A stretch of 37,729 nt of DNA from Oscillospiraceae bacterium (GCA_009781425.1 WQYC01000027.1:1-37729), one strand, 5' to 3'. Positions 1 to 11,588 are shown, numbered from the stretch's first letter. Numbers and translations: made by a program. Notes: generated by a model from the letters alone, not told the origin.

Positions 1-109
1 AAAGAACTCTTGTGATTGCCGCTGTAAGCGTGGTTTTACCGTGGTCAACGTGACCGATTGTACCGATGTTTACGTGCGGTTTATTCCGCTCAAATTTTGC
101 TTTTGCCAT
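1..109 (-). CDS. tuf: Elongation factor Tu, N-terminal part (runs off the window)
   Basis: Only the first 36 codons are in the window. They read [20 protein letters not shown] followed by [13 protein letters not shown], which is the EF-Tu amino terminus with the G1 P-loop (GHVDHGKT). EF-Tu is the GTPase that delivers aminoacyl-tRNA to the ribosome. The ATG at 109 is preceded by an AGGAGG-type site with about 7 bases spacing. It is the last visible gene of the str operon (rpsL, rpsG, fusA, tuf) but has its own promoter in the gap behind fusA. The gene continues to the left of the window. Confidence 0.97.
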   Translation of the reverse strand, partial: MAKAKFERNKPHVNIGTIGHVDHGKTTLTAAITRVL

Positions 110-151
110 TAGTCATTTCCTCCTAATATTTTGATGTTTCTTATAAATATC

Positions 152-180
152 ATTTTAACAAATTTTTACTGAAAAAGCAA
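152..180 (-). promoter_or_regulatory. Probable tuf promoter
   Basis: On the minus strand TTGCTT (175-180) and TAAAAT (152-157) are separated by exactly 17 bases, in the AT-rich gap between fusA and tuf. It would start a transcript about 35 bases before the tuf start codon, allowing EF-Tu to be made in excess of the other str operon products. No hairpin terminator is obvious after fusA, so read-through is also likely. Confidence 0.65.
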
Positions 181-212
181 GTCTTTTTTGTAAATTTTTG
201 TTTTGCGTTGAA

Positions 213-2288
213 TTATCTCGCTCTTTTTGTCGCAATTCCCTCTGTTATGGACTTCGGGACTTCGATATAGTGGCTCGGTTCCATTGTGTACTGTCCGCGG
301 CCCTGCGTTTTTGAGCGCAGGTCGTTGGAATATCCGAACATTTCCGACAGCGGGACGTTCGCGTCAACTTGTTTTACGCCGTTTTTGTCGTCCATGCCTA
401 AGATATTTCCGCGCCGTGAGCTTATATCGCCTATTACGTCACCCATGTAATCCTCGGGTACAAGCACCGAAACCTTCATAATCGGTTCGAGTATAATCGG
501 GCTTGCTTTCTGCATGGCTTCCTTGAAAGCCATTGAGCCTGCGATTTTGAACGCCATTTCTGACGAGTCAACATCGTGATAGGTTCCGTCGTATAATGTG
601 ACTTTTACGTCTACAACGGGATAACCCGCCGTAACGCCCGCCATCATCGCGCCCTGAATCCCTTGGTCAACCGCCGGAATGTACTCCTTCGGAATCGCGC
701 CCTGAGTAATCGCATTGACAAACTCGTAGCCTTTTCCGCTTTCGTTAGGCTCTATGCGGATTTTAACGTGACCGTACTGCCCGCGTCCGCCCGATTGACG
801 AGCGTACTTTGTATCTTGTTCGACAGTTCCGGTAATGGTTTCCTTGTAAGCTACCTGCGGTGCGCCTACGTTGGCTTCTACTTTGAACTCACGTAACATT
901 CTGTCTACGATGATTTCAAGGTGCAGCTCGCCCATTCCCGCGATAATCGTCTGCCCTGTTTCCTCGTCCGTCCAGATTTTGAACGTCGGGTCTTCTTCTG
1001 CGAGTCTTCCGAGAGCAATGCCCATTTTTTCCTGACCGGCTTTGGTTTTCGGCTCAATCGCCAGGCTTATTACCGGCTCGGGAAACTCCATAGACTCTAA
1101 TACAACAGGGTGCTGTGCGTCGCAGAGCGTGTCGCCCGTTGTGGTGTTTTTAAGACCGATTGCCGCCGCAATATCGCCCGCGTAACAAATTTCAAGGTCT
1201 TGGCGGTGATTTGCGTGCATTTGCAGTATTCTGCCTAAGCGTTCTTTTTTGTCCTTGGTTGCATTGAACACTGCCGCGCCTGCCGCTACGCTTCCCGAAT
1301 ACACGCGGAAGAAGCAAAGCTTCCCTACGAACGGGTCGGTTGCGATTTTAAACGCTAATGCGGAAAAAGGCTCTTCGTCAGAAGATTTGCGAACGATTTC
1401 GCCGCCCTTGTCGGGGTGAACTCCCGTGACAGGGGGAACATCGAGCGGCGACGGCATATAGTCAATTACAGCGTCCAAGAGCTTTTGAACGCCCTTGTTC
1501 TTATACGAAGTTCCGCAAACTACGGGAACTACCGCGTTTGCTATGCAGGCTTTTCTTATGCAGTTTTTAATTTCATCAACGGTGATTTCCTCACCCTCGA
1601 GAAACTTATTCATAACTGCTTCGTCCTGCTCGGAAATCGCTTCGAGTAAAACGTCCCTTTGCTTCTTTGCTGTTTCGAGCATATCAACGGGGATTTCCTC
1701 GATTTTTCTGTTTTGACCCATGTCGCCTTCATAGACTTCCGCGTTCATTTCCACTAAGTCTATGATTCCGCGGAAGGTATCTTCCGCGCCGATTGGCAGT
1801 TGAATCGGAACAGCGTTGGTTTTGAGCCTGTCCCTCATCATGCCTACCACGTTTAAAAAGTCTGCTCCCACTATGTCCATCTTGTTGATATAAGCCATTC
1901 GGGGAACTTGATATTTGTCTGCCTGTCTCCATACTGTTTCTGACTGCGGCTCAACGCCGCCCTTAGCGCAGAATACAGTTACAGAGCCGTCAAGGACTCT
2001 GAGTGAACGCTCTACCTCCACTGTAAAGTCCACGTGACCCGGGGTATCAATTAAGTTAATTCTGTGACTTTTCCAGAAAGCGGTGGTTGCCGCCGAGGTA
2101 ATAGTGATTCCTCTTTCCTGCTCAAGGTCCATCCAGTCCATGATAGCGGTTCCGTCGTGCGTTTCTCCAACTTTATGAGAAATACCTGTGTAAAACAGGA
2201 TTCTCTCGGAGGTCGTCGTCTTTCCCGCGTCGATATGAGCCATGATACCAATATTTCGGGTCATTTCTAAAGATACATCTCTTGCCAT
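213..2288 (-). CDS. fusA: Elongation factor G
   Basis: This 691-residue protein is the translocation GTPase of the ribosome. The N-terminus shows the G1 motif AHIDAGKTT (about residues 17-25), G3 DTPGHVDF and G4 NKMD, followed by the conserved EF-G domains II to V through the C-terminal [10 protein letters not shown] segment. The length matches the family. The ATG start follows rpsG by 14 bases, so the two genes are co-transcribed and probably translationally coupled. No resistance-type truncation or frameshift is visible. EF-G is cytoplasmic and works with EF-Tu, whose gene comes next. Confidence 0.98.
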   Translation of the reverse strand: MARDVSLEMTRNIGIMAHIDAGKTTTSERILFYTGISHKVGETHDGTAIMDWMDLEQERGITITSAATTAFWKSHRINLIDTPGHVDFTVEVERSLRVLDGSVTVFCAKGGVEPQSETVWRQADKYQVPRMAYINKMDIVGADFLNVVGMMRDRLKTNAVPIQLPIGAEDTFRGIIDLVEMNAEVYEGDMGQNRKIEEIPVDMLETAKKQRDVLLEAISEQDEAVMNKFLEGEEITVDEIKNCIRKACIANAVVPVVCGTSYKNKGVQKLLDAVIDYMPSPLDVPPVTGVHPDKGGEIVRKSSDEEPFSALAFKIATDPFVGKLCFFRVYSGSVAAGAAVFNATKDKKERLGRILQMHANHRQDLEICYAGDIAAAIGLKNTTTGDTLCDAQHPVVLESMEFPEPVISLAIEPKTKAGQEKMGIALGRLAEEDPTFKIWTDEETGQTIIAGMGELHLEIIVDRMLREFKVEANVGAPQVAYKETITGTVEQDTKYARQSGGRGQYGHVKIRIEPNESGKGYEFVNAITQGAIPKEYIPAVDQGIQGAMMAGVTAGYPVVDVKVTLYDGTYHDVDSSEMAFKIAGSMAFKEAMQKASPIILEPIMKVSVLVPEDYMGDVIGDISSRRGNILGMDDKNGVKQVDANVPLSEMFGYSNDLRSKTQGRGQYTMEPSHYIEVPKSITEGIATKRAR

Positions 2289-2302
2289 TTAATAACCCTT
2301 CT

Positions 2303-2773
2303 TTACCACTTATAATGCGCGAATGCTTTGTTAGCTTCCGCCATTCTGTGAGTATCGTCGCGCTTTTTGCAGGCGCCGCCTTGACCTTTGAGTGCATCAA
2401 GCAGTTCGCCCGCTAAACGCTCTTTCATTGTCTTTTCATTGCGGTTTCTGCTGTAATTCGTGAGCCAGCGCAATCCTAAAGTTCTTCTTCTTGCCGGGCG
2501 AACCTCCATCGGAACCTGGTAAGTCGCGCCGCCTACTCTGCGGGCTTTTACCTCGAGCTGGGGCATGATGTTCTCTAACGCCTGCTCGAAACATTCTAAG
2601 GGTTCTTTTCCGGACTTTTCGCCGACGATTTCAAACGCGCCGTAGACTATTTTCTGCGCTACGCCTTTTTTACCGTCGAGCATAATGTTGTTTACCAAAC
2701 GCGTAACCATTTCCGAACCGTACATAGGGTCGGGCAAAACCTCGCGCTTGGGTACGTTACCTCTTCTTGGCAT
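2303..2773 (-). CDS. rpsG: 30S ribosomal protein S7
   Basis: The protein is 156 residues, the usual S7 length, starting [16 protein letters not shown]. An in-frame codon six residues upstream is possible, but the ATG at 2773 has a GGGAGG site at the right distance and gives the family N-terminus. S7 nucleates assembly of the 30S head by binding the 3' domain of 16S rRNA; the conserved VGGATYQVP and RRxLGLRWL segments are intact. It lies between rpsL and fusA, as in most bacteria. Confidence 0.97.
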   Translation of the reverse strand: MPRRGNVPKREVLPDPMYGSEMVTRLVNNIMLDGKKGVAQKIVYGAFEIVGEKSGKEPLECFEQALENIMPQLEVKARRVGGATYQVPMEVRPARRRTLGLRWLTNYSRNRNEKTMKERLAGELLDALKGQGGACKKRDDTHRMAEANKAFAHYKW

Positions 2774-2818
2774 CGTACTTCCCTCCTTCATAAAAATGAA
2801 TTCTTAGGTACTGACGGA

Positions 2819-2960
2819 CAATGTACAATTGACAATTTACAATGTACAATTATCTGTCTCCGCCATGCAGAGATAACTGATGTATATATCTCCGCTTACG
2901 CGGTCGTTACACTATTCTTTTAAATTTTTCGCCAATTGTACATTGTACATTGTCAATTGA
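2819..2960. repeat. Imperfect inverted repeat between rpsL and rpsG (MITE-like)
   Basis: Two arms (about 2819-2851 and 2933-2960) built from AATTGTACATTGT-type words are nearly perfect reverse complements over about 26 bases. They enclose about 80 bases, and the right arm touches the rpsL stop codon. The same words recur after rpoC and rpoB. The element would form a long hairpin in the rpsL-rpsG intercistronic RNA. It may be a small non-autonomous insertion or a REP-like repeat. Confidence 0.6.
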
Positions 2961-3380
2961 CTATTTCCCTGCCTTGGGACGTTTTGCGCCGTACTTACTT
3001 CTGCTCTGCATTCTTCCGTCAACACCCTGCGTGTCGAGCGTACCGCGAACGATGTGATATCGTACGCCAGGTAAGTCCTTAACTCTTCCGCCGCGAATCA
3101 GCACAACGCTGTGCTCCTGCAGTTTGTGACCTATACCTGGAATGTAAGCAGTAACCTCGTGGCTGTTGGAAAGTCTAACTCTTGCGATTTTACGCATAGC
3201 AGAGTTCGGCTTTTTCGGGGTATGGGTTCTGACTGCTGTGCAAACTCCGCGCTTCTGCGGCGACGAGTTGTCAGTTTCCTGCTTCTTTAAGGTGTTAAGT
3301 CCTTTTTGCAATGCGGGGGACTTAGACTTCTTTACAGAAACCTCCCTGCCTTTTCTTACAAGCTGGTTAAAGGTTGGCAA
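2961..3380 (-). CDS. rpsL: 30S ribosomal protein S12
   Basis: The 139-residue protein has the S12 signature [13 protein letters not shown] and [19 protein letters not shown]. The lysines in these two loops, which decide streptomycin response in other bacteria, are the wild-type residues. S12 sits at the decoding centre of the 30S subunit. The start is a TTG: the codon before CCA ACC TTT (P-T-F) is TTG at 3378-3380, with GGAGGTG 7-8 bases upstream. A nearer ATG is out of frame. This is the first gene of the str operon and has its own strong promoter behind rpoC. Confidence 0.96.
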   Translation of the reverse strand: MPTFNQLVRKGREVSVKKSKSPALQKGLNTLKKQETDNSSPQKRGVCTAVRTHTPKKPNSAMRKIARVRLSNSHEVTAYIPGIGHKLQEHSVVLIRGGRVKDLPGVRYHIVRGTLDTQGVDGRMQSRSKYGAKRPKAGK

Positions 3381-3432
3381 TTCATTTCACCTCCTGTTTT
3401 TAAATAATAGTATGTGTAAATCATACCAAATT

Positions 3433-3461
3433 ATTATAACCGAAAAAACGGCTAAAGTCAA
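3433..3461 (-). promoter_or_regulatory. Promoter of the rpsL-rpsG-fusA operon
   Basis: On the minus strand TTGACT (3456-3461) and a perfect TATAAT (3433-3438) are separated by 17 bases, about 50 bases upstream of the rpsL TTG start. The near-consensus match and the position make it the likely str operon promoter. Confidence 0.8.
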
Positions 3462-3513
3462 TAATTCCCGAAGAAATTTGTAACTTTTGCCGTTTTATGG
3501 ACTTTAGAGCATG

Positions 3514-3550
3514 TTTAATTGTGCATTGTGCATTGTAAATCGTTAATTGC
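3514..3550. repeat. ATTGTGCATTGT-type repeat at the rpoC stop
   Basis: Tandem words TTAATTGTGCATTGTG and GCATTGTAAATCG overlap the rpoC stop codon and the bases after it. They match the arms found in the rpsL-rpsG gap and after rpoB. Only one arm is present here. Confidence 0.55.
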
Positions 3551-6500
3551 TTGGCATTCCTGTCCCTGCGGGGATTAATTTTCCGATGATTACGTTTTCT
3601 TTGAGTCCGAGCAGCGGGTCAACCTTACCGTGAATCGCCGCGTCGGTGAGCACTCTCGTGGTCTCCTGGAACGACGCCGCTGAAAGGAAGCTGTCTGTTG
3701 CAAGCGAGGCCTTCGTAATACCGAGGAGCAGCGGGCTCGCTGTCGGGAATTCAATCGTTTCACCTGCGCGTTCGCGCTCTTTGAGCTCGTCAATCACGCG
3801 CGCCAGCTCGTTTTTATCAACCGCAGAGCCGGGAAGCAGGAAGCTGTCGCCGGGGTTTTCGATTCTGACCTTGCGCATCATCTGACGTACAATAACCTCG
3901 ATATGCTTGTCGTTAATATCAACGCCCTGTAAGCGGTAAACCTTCTGAACTTCAGCGATTATATAGTTTTCAACTGCCTGCTCGCCTTTAACCGCTAATA
4001 CGTCGTGCGGGTTTACGCTTCCTTCTGTAATCGGGTCGCCTGCTTCGATTGTGTTGCCTTCGTCCACCTTGAGCCTGTAACCGAAGGGCACTGCATAGGT
4101 TTCCGCTTCGCCGTCCGCACTCGTTACAGTAATATGGCGGGTTTTCTTGACCTCTTCGATTTTCACAGTACCTGTGAGCCGTGACATAATCGCGCTGGAC
4201 TTAGGCTTGCGCGACTCGAAAAGCTCTTCAACACGTGGCAGACCCTGCGTAATATCCTCCGCTGAAACTATACCGCCTGTACGGAAGGTTCTCATGGTGA
4301 GCTGTGTTCCGGGCTCGCCAATTGATTGCGCGGCAATGATTCCCACTGCTTCACCTGTTGAAATTGGATTGCCGTTCGCAAGTGACGCGCCGTAGCACTT
4401 AACGCAGACGCCGTGCTTAGCTTCGCAGGTCAGCACTGAACGAATATTTACTTTTTCTGCGCCGCTGTCCATGATTTTCTTTATTTCATTGTCGCCGATA
4501 AGCTTGTTCTTTGAAACAAGCACATTACCGCTGTCGTCAGTGAAATCATCAACGAGATAACGCCCCATAAGACGCTCTGCAAGCGGCTCTATGAGTTCCT
4601 TGCCCTCTTTGATTTCGTAGACCTCGATTCCGCCTGCCGCACGGCAGTCGTCGGTTCTTATAATAACCTCCTGCGAAACGTCAACGAGACGGCGGGTTAA
4701 ATACCCCGAGTCCGCTGTACGAAGCGCAGTATCCGCAAGCCCTTTTCTCGCGCCGCGCGAAGAGATGAAGTATTCAAGGACGTTGAGCCCCTCACGGTAG
4801 TTCGCACGAATCGGGATTTCAATAGTTTCTCCCGACGTATTCGCTATCAGCCCTCTCATTCCCGCGAGCTGACGAATCTGGTTGATACTTCCGCGTGCGC
4901 CGCTGTCCGCCATCATATAAATCGGGTTGTACTGGTCGAGGTTTTGCATAAGCGCTTTTGAAACCTTTTCAGTCGATTCGTTCCAAATGTTTAGAATCGC
5001 TTCCTTACGCTCGTTGTTGGAAATGAAGCCCTGGTCGAAGTATTCGTTTATTTCCTCGACTTGCTTGTCGGCTTCCTGAAGAACTTCCTTCTTCTGCGGC
5101 GGAATCGTCGCGTCTGTTACAGCAACTGTAATCGCCGATTTTGTGGAATACTTGAAGCCGAGCGCCTTAACCTTGTCAAGCACTCCCGCAGTTACTGCAG
5201 TTCCGTGAATTTTAATGCAGCGGTCGATAATTTTTCCGAGTTCTTTATTGCCGACCTTGAAGTTTATTTCGGGTTCGAGCGCGTGTTCGGGGTCTGTTCT
5301 GTCAACGAAGCCTAAGTCCTGCGGAATCGGCTCGTTGAAAATCAGCTTACCTACTGTGGTGTTTACTATACGCTCACGTATTTCCTCGCCGGTGTCGCGG
5401 GTTACGCGTACTTTTATTTTGGAATGAAGCGTAATGAAGCTCTCATGATACGCCATAATCGCTTCGTTTGCGTCACGGAAGGTCTTCCCTTCGCCCGGCT
5501 CGCCGTCTTTTTCAAGCGTGAGATAATATGCACCGAGAACCATGTCCTGCGTCGGTACTGTTACAGGTCTTCCGTCCGAGGGTTTAAGCAGGTTCTTCGC
5601 CGCGAGCATTAAATTATGCGCTTCGTTCTGCGCTTCCACCGACAGCGGTAAATGCACCGCCATCTGGTCGCCGTCGAAGTCCGCGTTGTACGCTGTACAA
5701 ACAAGCGGGTGCAGCTTCAACGCTCTGCCTTCAACTAAAACAGGCATGAACGCTTGTATGCCGAGCCTGTGCAGTGTCGGCGCGCGGTTAAGCAGAACAG
5801 GGTGGTTTTTAATCACGTCTTCCAAAACGTCCCACACGTTCTCGTTCGCACGTTCAACCATTTTACGCGCAGATTTAATATTATTGGAAAGTCCGCGAGC
5901 CACAAGCTCTTTCATTACAAAAGGCTTGAAAAGCTCAATTGCCATTTCGTTCGGAAGCCCGCACTGGTCTAATTTTAAGTCGGGACCGACAACGATAACC
6001 GAACGTCCAGAGTAGTCAACACGCTTGCCGAGCAGGTTCTGACGGAAACGCCCCTGCTTACCTTTAAGCATATCAGAAAGTGACTTGAGCGGTCTGTTGG
6101 ACGGGCCTGTGACAGCTTTTCCGTGTCTGCCGTTGTCAATCAGCGCGTCAACAGCCTCCTGAAGCATACGCTTTTCGTTGCGGATAATTATTTCGGGAGC
6201 GCGAAGCTCAATCATCTTGTTTAAGCGATTATTACGGTTTATTACCCGCCTGTAAAGGTCGTTCAAGTCTGACGTCGCAAAGCGTCCGCCGTCAAGCAGA
6301 ACCATCGGGCGAATGTCGGGCGGGATTACAGGAATCACGTCCATAATCATCCATTCGGGCGCGTTGCCGGAGTTTCTGAAGGCTTCAATTACGTCAAGGC
6401 GTTTGAGTAATTTAAGGCGCTTCTGACCCTGCTGAGTATTGGCTAACTGCTCTTTTAAATCGTTAGATACCCAAACTATATTGCTGACCCAGTTTTCTTT

Positions 6501-7427
6501 GGATTGCTTAGCGATGAACTCGTTGTCGGGATCGTTTTCTTCAACCGCGTCAAAAAGCTCTTCGATATAAGCCGAGCCTGTTTTGGTTTCGACGAGCGGA
6601 AGCCCCTCACGCATACGCTTGAGGTTGAGCGGGATTATAACTTCTTCGTAAAGCTTGCGGGCGATAATCTGCCCCTGCTCAAAGTCGCGCTCACGCTGGG
6701 TATACTCGTGCTCTTCCTTTTCCTCGCCGACTATTCTCATGCGGTCATAAATATCCTGCGGAAACTCTGAAATATAGCGGTAACGCTTCGCCAAATAATC
6801 CTCAATCTGCATCTTGTTCAGTCCGAGAATCTTCGCAAAATCGCTCGCGTTCGCCATTATATAATGGTCGTAAATATTCGCGCCGTACTCGGAAAGAAGC
6901 TCTTTAATCGCTTCCGCGCCCATGCGAGCGAAGAAGTCGTCCTCGTAGCGTTCCTTCATGTCCGAGTATTCCTTTTCGGAAAGAAGCTGACACTTAGTAA
7001 GAGCGGTATCGCCCGGGTCGATTACTACGTACTTCGTGAAATACAGTATTTCCTCTAAGCGTTTCGGCGAAATATCAAGCACCTGTCCTATGCGTGAGGG
7101 CGTGCCTTTAAAATACCAAATGTGCGAAACAGGCGCGGCAAGCTCGATATGCCCCATGCGTTCGCGGCGAACCTTGTTGCGGGTGACTTCAACGCCACAG
7201 CGTTCACAGACCTTGCCCTTGAAGCGGATTCGCTTGTACTTTCCGCAGTTACACTCCCAGTCCTTTTGCGGCCCGAAAATCTTTTCGCAGAAAAGACCGT
7301 CGCGCTCAGGCTTTTGGGTTCTGTAGTTAATAGTTTCGGGGCGTTCAACCGACCCGTAGCTCCAGTCGCGGATTTGCTCCGGTGAAGCCAGTCCTATTTT
7401 CATTGACTCAAAAGTATTAAATCCCAA
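3543..7427 (-). CDS. rpoC: RNA polymerase beta' subunit
   Basis: This 1294-residue protein carries the N-terminal zinc site (C59, C61, C74, C77) and the catalytic NADFDGDQM at 581-589 that binds the active-site magnesium. It also has the bridge-helix and trigger-loop segments ([20 protein letters not shown]) and the second zinc cluster near [13 protein letters not shown]. It is longer than a usual Firmicute beta' because about 130 extra charged, probably helical residues lie between [11 protein letters not shown] and [12 protein letters not shown] (about residues 180-322). The start is TTG at 7425-7427 with GAGGT upstream, 55 bases after rpoB. It is co-transcribed with rpoB. Confidence 0.98.
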   Translation of the reverse strand: MGFNTFESMKIGLASPEQIRDWSYGSVERPETINYRTQKPERDGLFCEKIFGPQKDWECNCGKYKRIRFKGKVCERCGVEVTRNKVRRERMGHIELAAPVSHIWYFKGTPSRIGQVLDISPKRLEEILYFTKYVVIDPGDTALTKCQLLSEKEYSDMKERYEDDFFARMGAEAIKELLSEYGANIYDHYIMANASDFAKILGLNKMQIEDYLAKRYRYISEFPQDIYDRMRIVGEEKEEHEYTQRERDFEQGQIIARKLYEEVIIPLNLKRMREGLPLVETKTGSAYIEELFDAVEENDPDNEFIAKQSKENWVSNIVWVSNDLKEQLANTQQGQKRLKLLKRLDVIEAFRNSGNAPEWMIMDVIPVIPPDIRPMVLLDGGRFATSDLNDLYRRVINRNNRLNKMIELRAPEIIIRNEKRMLQEAVDALIDNGRHGKAVTGPSNRPLKSLSDMLKGKQGRFRQNLLGKRVDYSGRSVIVVGPDLKLDQCGLPNEMAIELFKPFVMKELVARGLSNNIKSARKMVERANENVWDVLEDVIKNHPVLLNRAPTLHRLGIQAFMPVLVEGRALKLHPLVCTAYNADFDGDQMAVHLPLSVEAQNEAHNLMLAAKNLLKPSDGRPVTVPTQDMVLGAYYLTLEKDGEPGEGKTFRDANEAIMAYHESFITLHSKIKVRVTRDTGEEIRERIVNTTVGKLIFNEPIPQDLGFVDRTDPEHALEPEINFKVGNKELGKIIDRCIKIHGTAVTAGVLDKVKALGFKYSTKSAITVAVTDATIPPQKKEVLQEADKQVEEINEYFDQGFISNNERKEAILNIWNESTEKVSKALMQNLDQYNPIYMMADSGARGSINQIRQLAGMRGLIANTSGETIEIPIRANYREGLNVLEYFISSRGARKGLADTALRTADSGYLTRRLVDVSQEVIIRTDDCRAAGGIEVYEIKEGKELIEPLAERLMGRYLVDDFTDDSGNVLVSKNKLIGDNEIKKIMDSGAEKVNIRSVLTCEAKHGVCVKCYGASLANGNPISTGEAVGIIAAQSIGEPGTQLTMRTFRTGGIVSAEDITQGLPRVEELFESRKPKSSAIMSRLTGTVKIEEVKKTRHITVTSADGEAETYAVPFGYRLKVDEGNTIEAGDPITEGSVNPHDVLAVKGEQAVENYIIAEVQKVYRLQGVDINDKHIEVIVRQMMRKVRIENPGDSFLLPGSAVDKNELARVIDELKERERAGETIEFPTASPLLLGITKASLATDSFLSAASFQETTRVLTDAAIHGKVDPLLGLKENVIIGKLIPAGTGMPSN

Positions 7428-7454
7428 AGTAATACCTCGATTCTGTAATTTTTA

Positions 7455-7492
7455 TTAATTGTGCATTGTTAATTGTCAATTGTTAATTGTCC
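7455..7492. repeat. AATTGTGCATTGTTAATTG-type repeat at the rpoB stop
   Basis: The rpoB-rpoC gap consists almost entirely of alternating TTAATTGT, GCATTGT and CAATTG words, overlapping the last rpoB codons and stop. It is partly self-complementary and related to the repeats at 2819-2960 and 3514-3550. Confidence 0.55.
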
Positions 7493-10400
7493 GTCTCGTC
7501 GTCGTAAACGTCAGTTTCGCCGAGTGTTTCTTCGTCGTCTTCATCATCTTCGTCGTCTTCAAGGTCGTCATCTTCGCCTGTGAAGAAGTCGCTTCCCTCA
7601 ATTTCGCCTGTGATGAATTCAGCTTCCAAGTCCTCGTCAGCAACATATTCAAAGTCCTCCGCGCTTACGATTCCGACATCGTCGTCTTCGTCAAACTGCT
7701 GTTTGAGGTCGATTTCGCTGTCGTCCTCGTCGAGTACTTTTACGTCTAAGCCAAGCGACTGAAGCTCTTTAATAAGAACCTTGAACGATTCGGGAACGCC
7801 TGCCTTCGGGACGTTATCGCCTTTTACGACGGCTTCATAAGTCTTGACACGTCCTACAACGTCGTCAGACTTAACAGTGAGAATTTCTTGCAAGGTGTAC
7901 GCCGCGCCGTAAGCTTCAAGCGCCCAAACCTCCATCTCACCGAAACGCTGTCCGCCGAACTGCGCTTTACCGCCGAGCGGCTGCTGAGTAACAAGCGAGT
8001 ACGGGCCTGTCGAGCGGGCATGGATTTTATCGTCTACCAAGTGATGCAGTTTTAAATAGTACATATAACCGACAGTTACGGGGTTGTCGAACTTTTCACC
8101 TGTGCGTCCGTCGTAGAGCTCTGTTTTGGCGTCGTTGCTCATTTCCGCCATTTTGAGCATTTCCTGTATGTCTGTTTCTCTCGCGCCGTCGAAAACGGGA
8201 GTCATGATGTTCCAGCCTAATGCCTTTGCCGCGTAGCCTAAGTGAACCTCAAGCACTTGTCCGATATTCATACGAGAGGGAACGCCGAGCGGATTCAGAA
8301 CTATATCAAGCGGCGTACCGTCGGGTAAGAACGGCATATCTTCAACAGGCAGAATCCTCGAAACTACGCCCTTGTTTCCGTGTCTGCCCGCCATTTTGTC
8401 GCCGACAGAAATCTTACGCTTCTGCGCAACATAACAGCGCACAACCATGTTAACGCCGGGGCTTAATTCTTCGCAGTTTTCGCGGGTAAAGACTTTTACG
8501 TCTACTACGATTCCCGACTCGCCGTGCGGGACTTTAAGCGAGTTGTCGCGGACTTCGCGCGCTTTTTCGCCGAAGATTGCACGGAGGAGTCTTTCCTCGG
8601 CAGTAAGCTCAGTTTCGCCCTTCGGCGTGACCTTACCTACCATGATGTCACCTGAACGGACTTCCGCGCCTATACGGATAATTCCGCGTTCGTCAAGGTC
8701 TTTGAGCGCGTCTTCCGATAAGTTCGGAATATCGCGGGTAACTTCCTCGGGACCAAGCTTCGTATCGCGGCATTCAAGCTCATATTCCTCAATGTGAATA
8801 GAGGTGAAAACGTCATTGTAAACAAGCTTTTCGCTGATGAGAACAGCGTCTTCGTAGTTGTAGCCTTCCCACGTCATGAAGCCAATTAGCACGTTTTTGC
8901 CGAGCGAGATTTCGCCTTGCGAGGTCGCGGGGCCGTCGGCGATGATGTCGCCCTTTTTGACCGCGGTGCCTTTGGTTACTAATGGCTTTTGGTTAATGCA
9001 GGTACCTTGGTTCGAGCGGCGGAACTTAACCATTTTATAAGGGTGCTCCTGCCCGTATTTATCTGTAATTGTGATTTCATCAGCAGTAACCTTTGTTACT
9101 GTTCCGTCGTGCTCCGCAAGCACCACAACTCCCGAGTCCACGGCGGCTTTGTATTCCATGCCTGTGCCGACAACGGGGCTTTCGGTAATCATCAGCGGAA
9201 CTGCCTGACGCTGCATATTCGCGCCCATGAGTGCGCGGTTCGCGTCGTCGTTTTCAAGGAACGGAATCATAGATGTCGCCACGGATACTACCATTTTAGG
9301 CGAAATATCCATGAACTCAACTATGTCGCGGTTAACCTCGATGATTTCGTCCTTGTATCTGCCAGTAACGCGGGGGCGCAGTCTGCCCTCTTTATCAATA
9401 GGCTCGTTCGCCTGTGCAATTGTGTACACGTCCTCGACGTCGGCGGTCATGTAAACCACCTCGTCAAGCACTTTCCCCGTGCCTTTTTCAACTCTTCTGT
9501 AGGGTGCTTCAATGAAGCCGTATTCATTAATACGAGCGAAGGAAGCAAGGTACGAAATCAAGCCGATGTTTGGACCTTCCGGTGTTTCAATCGGGCACAT
9601 TCTGCCGTAGTGTGAGTAGTGAACGTCACGAACCTCGAAGCCTGCACGCTCTCTCGAAAGTCCGCCCGGACCGAGCGCGGAGAGCCTGCGCTTGTGAGTA
9701 AGCTCTGCGAGCGGGTTATTCTGGTCCATGAACTGCGAAAGCGGAGAAGAACCAAAAAATTCCTTAATCGCCGCCACAACGGGACGAATATTAATGAGCG
9801 AGTTGGGGGACACTTTTTCTATCTCCTGTGCCTGCAAGCCCATGCGTTCGCGGATTACACGTTCCATGCGCGCAAAGCCGATTCTGAACTGGTTTTGAAG
9901 CAGCTCGCCAACCGAGCGAATACGGCGGTTGCCAAGGTGGTCGATGTCGTCCACGTCGCCGACTTCTTCGCATAAATTAATAAAGTAACTGATTGAAGCG
10001 TAGATGTCGTCAAGCGTAACGTGCTTGCTGACTAACTTGTCCGCTTTTTGTTTAATAGCTTCTTGGATTTCCTCCGCGCCGTCACAGGTTTCAAGGATTT
10101 CCTTCAAAACGTGGAAGGAAACTTTTTCGATTACGCCGCATTTAACAGGGTCAACGCCTTCGGGCAGGTATGGCTTGATGTCAACCATGCCGTTGCCGAC
10201 GACTTTAACTTCCTTTTCCTCGCCCTGCAGAAGCATTTCCATTACGCCTGCCTGCTCAATTTCCTTGGCTTTTTCAAGATTGATGTACTGCCCCGCTTCA
10301 AGCAGAAGCTCGCCTGTGAGCGGATTTACAACAGGCGCGGCAGATTTATGCCCGACGATTCTTCCCGAAATACCGAGCTTTTTATTATATTTGTATCTTC

Positions 10401-11217
10401 CGAAGCGCGAGAGGTCGTACCTTTTTGCGTCAAAGAAGAGCGAATTTATGTGATTCTGCGCCGATTCAACAGTCGGAGGCTCACCCGGACGAAGCTTCTT
10501 GTAAACCTCAAGCAGAGCTTCCTCGGTGTTCTTGGTAATGTCCTTCTGTGTAATAGTCTGCACAATGCGGTCATCTTCACCGAAGAGGTCATAAATATCC
10601 TCGTCCGTGCCCTTGCCTAACGCGCGAATCAGCGTTGTAGCAGGGATTTTCCTGTTTTTGTCGATACGTACATAAAAGATGTCATTAGAGTCCATCTCGT
10701 ACTCAAGCCACGCGCCGCGGTTTGGGATAACCGTAGTCTTGAAGAGCTTTTTCCCTGTTTTATCGTAGTCAAAGCCATAATAAACGCCCGGCGAACGCAC
10801 AAGTTGCGAAACGATTACACGTTCCGCTCCGTTTATTATAAAGGTACCGTTGTCGGTCATTAGCGGGAAGTCGCCCATAAAAATTTCGCTGTCGACAACC
10901 TCGCCGTTGACCTCGTTCTTCAAGCGAGCCTTTACCTTTAAAGGAGCTGCATAGGTTACGTCGCGCTCCTTGCACTGGGCTATGGTATATTTGGGCGTAT
11001 CGTCTAAGCGGTAATCAATAAAGTTGAGTTTAAATTTCCCGTTTGCGTCGGATATTTGCGAAACGTCGTTGAAAACCTCCTTTATCCCCTCTTCGACGAA
11101 CCATTTGTAAGAATTCTTCTGGATTTCGATGAGATTGGGCATTTCAAGGACTTCTTCAATCTTTGAAAAGCTTTGCCTTGAAACCCTGCCTAACTGCACC
11201 GGCTTGACATTCACCAT
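7483..11217 (-). CDS. rpoB: RNA polymerase beta subunit
   Basis: This 1244-residue protein has all beta-subunit blocks. The rifampicin-binding cluster (about 489-515: [29 protein letters not shown]) has the residues normal for rifampicin-sensitive enzymes. The C-terminal block ([17 protein letters not shown]) contacts beta'. The last 70 or so residues form a very acidic tail rich in Asp and Glu, without a fixed fold. The ATG start has GGGAGTG upstream. It is transcribed with rpoC from a consensus promoter that faces away from the tRNA-Thr promoter. The gene usually found upstream (rplL) is absent here because the tRNA locus lies there. Confidence 0.98.
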   Translation of the reverse strand: MVNVKPVQLGRVSRQSFSKIEEVLEMPNLIEIQKNSYKWFVEEGIKEVFNDVSQISDANGKFKLNFIDYRLDDTPKYTIAQCKERDVTYAAPLKVKARLKNEVNGEVVDSEIFMGDFPLMTDNGTFIINGAERVIVSQLVRSPGVYYGFDYDKTGKKLFKTTVIPNRGAWLEYEMDSNDIFYVRIDKNRKIPATTLIRALGKGTDEDIYDLFGEDDRIVQTITQKDITKNTEEALLEVYKKLRPGEPPTVESAQNHINSLFFDAKRYDLSRFGRYKYNKKLGISGRIVGHKSAAPVVNPLTGELLLEAGQYINLEKAKEIEQAGVMEMLLQGEEKEVKVVGNGMVDIKPYLPEGVDPVKCGVIEKVSFHVLKEILETCDGAEEIQEAIKQKADKLVSKHVTLDDIYASISYFINLCEEVGDVDDIDHLGNRRIRSVGELLQNQFRIGFARMERVIRERMGLQAQEIEKVSPNSLINIRPVVAAIKEFFGSSPLSQFMDQNNPLAELTHKRRLSALGPGGLSRERAGFEVRDVHYSHYGRMCPIETPEGPNIGLISYLASFARINEYGFIEAPYRRVEKGTGKVLDEVVYMTADVEDVYTIAQANEPIDKEGRLRPRVTGRYKDEIIEVNRDIVEFMDISPKMVVSVATSMIPFLENDDANRALMGANMQRQAVPLMITESPVVGTGMEYKAAVDSGVVVLAEHDGTVTKVTADEITITDKYGQEHPYKMVKFRRSNQGTCINQKPLVTKGTAVKKGDIIADGPATSQGEISLGKNVLIGFMTWEGYNYEDAVLISEKLVYNDVFTSIHIEEYELECRDTKLGPEEVTRDIPNLSEDALKDLDERGIIRIGAEVRSGDIMVGKVTPKGETELTAEERLLRAIFGEKAREVRDNSLKVPHGESGIVVDVKVFTRENCEELSPGVNMVVRCYVAQKRKISVGDKMAGRHGNKGVVSRILPVEDMPFLPDGTPLDIVLNPLGVPSRMNIGQVLEVHLGYAAKALGWNIMTPVFDGARETDIQEMLKMAEMSNDAKTELYDGRTGEKFDNPVTVGYMYYLKLHHLVDDKIHARSTGPYSLVTQQPLGGKAQFGGQRFGEMEVWALEAYGAAYTLQEILTVKSDDVVGRVKTYEAVVKGDNVPKAGVPESFKVLIKELQSLGLDVKVLDEDDSEIDLKQQFDEDDDVGIVSAEDFEYVADEDLEAEFITGEIEGSDFFTGEDDDLEDDEDDEDDEETLGETDVYDDETDN

Positions 11218-11288
11218 AGGCTTACACTCCCTTTGACCGCGCTTTTATTGATAAAAAAGCGCATATTTGTCCATTGTGACATTATATT

Positions 11289-11317
11289 AGTATATTATAA
11301 TATTTTCTGTTTGTCAA
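11289..11317 (-). promoter_or_regulatory. rpoBC promoter
   Basis: On the minus strand a perfect TTGACA (11312-11317) and TATACT (11289-11294) are separated by 17 bases, leaving a leader of about 65 bases before rpoB. It is divergent from the tRNA promoter 40 bases away. Confidence 0.8.
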
Positions 11318-11357
11318 GCATTATTTTCTAAATTTGTGAAAAATTATGAAAAAAGAG

Positions 11358-11386
11358 TTGACATAAGACGCGCTTTATGTTATAAT
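11358..11386 (+). promoter_or_regulatory. tRNA-Thr promoter
   Basis: Perfect consensus TTGACA (11358-11363) and TATAAT (11381-11386) with 17 bases between them, 45 bases before the tRNA-Thr 5' half. It originally drove the host tRNA gene. It now reads the truncated half and then the intact tRNA-Thr further on. Confidence 0.85.
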
Positions 11387-11431
11387 TGTTTTCGCGACTC
11401 GTATTTTTCGCTATAAAAAATGAATTTTTTT

Positions 11432-11471
11432 GCTTCTATAGCTCAGTTGGCAGAGCGCGTCCTTGGTAAGG
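11432..11471 (+). pseudogene. tRNA-Thr(GGU), 5' half only
   Basis: The segment has an acceptor 5' strand GCTTCTA, a D arm and an anticodon arm GTCC-TTGGTAA-GG, as in the complete tRNA-Thr 157 bases further on. After CCTTGGTAAGG the sequence no longer continues as a tRNA: the T arm and 3' acceptor strand are missing. It differs from the complete copy at several positions (for example GCTTCTA versus GCTTCCA), so it is not a simple duplication. The break in the anticodon arm suggests the crossover point of an integrase. Confidence 0.8.
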
Positions 11472-11502
11472 GACAGCAGTGCTTCCTGAATACCCCCATA
11501 AA

Positions 11503-11537
11503 TTTGACAGCAATTACACCGATTTTGACAGCAATTT
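11503..11537 (+). repeat. Direct repeats TTTGACAGCAATT (integrase arm-type sites)
   Basis: Two direct copies of TTTGACAGCAATT (11503-11515 and 11524-11536) lie between the half tRNA and the intact tRNA. The same word occurs three times on the other side of the intact tRNA next to the integrase gene. Repeated 10-13 base sites beside the core are typical arm sites of Tn916-type and phage integrases. Confidence 0.65.
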
Positions 11538-11588
11538 GATGCTTTTGAATATTTCGCAAGTCCGTAAACTCGCATTGTTATTGCGTTT

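Noticed and set aside
10000-10620. Long plus-strand open frames opposite rpoB (149-208 codons)
   Set aside because: They are shadows on the opposite strand of a highly conserved gene and lack ribosome sites.
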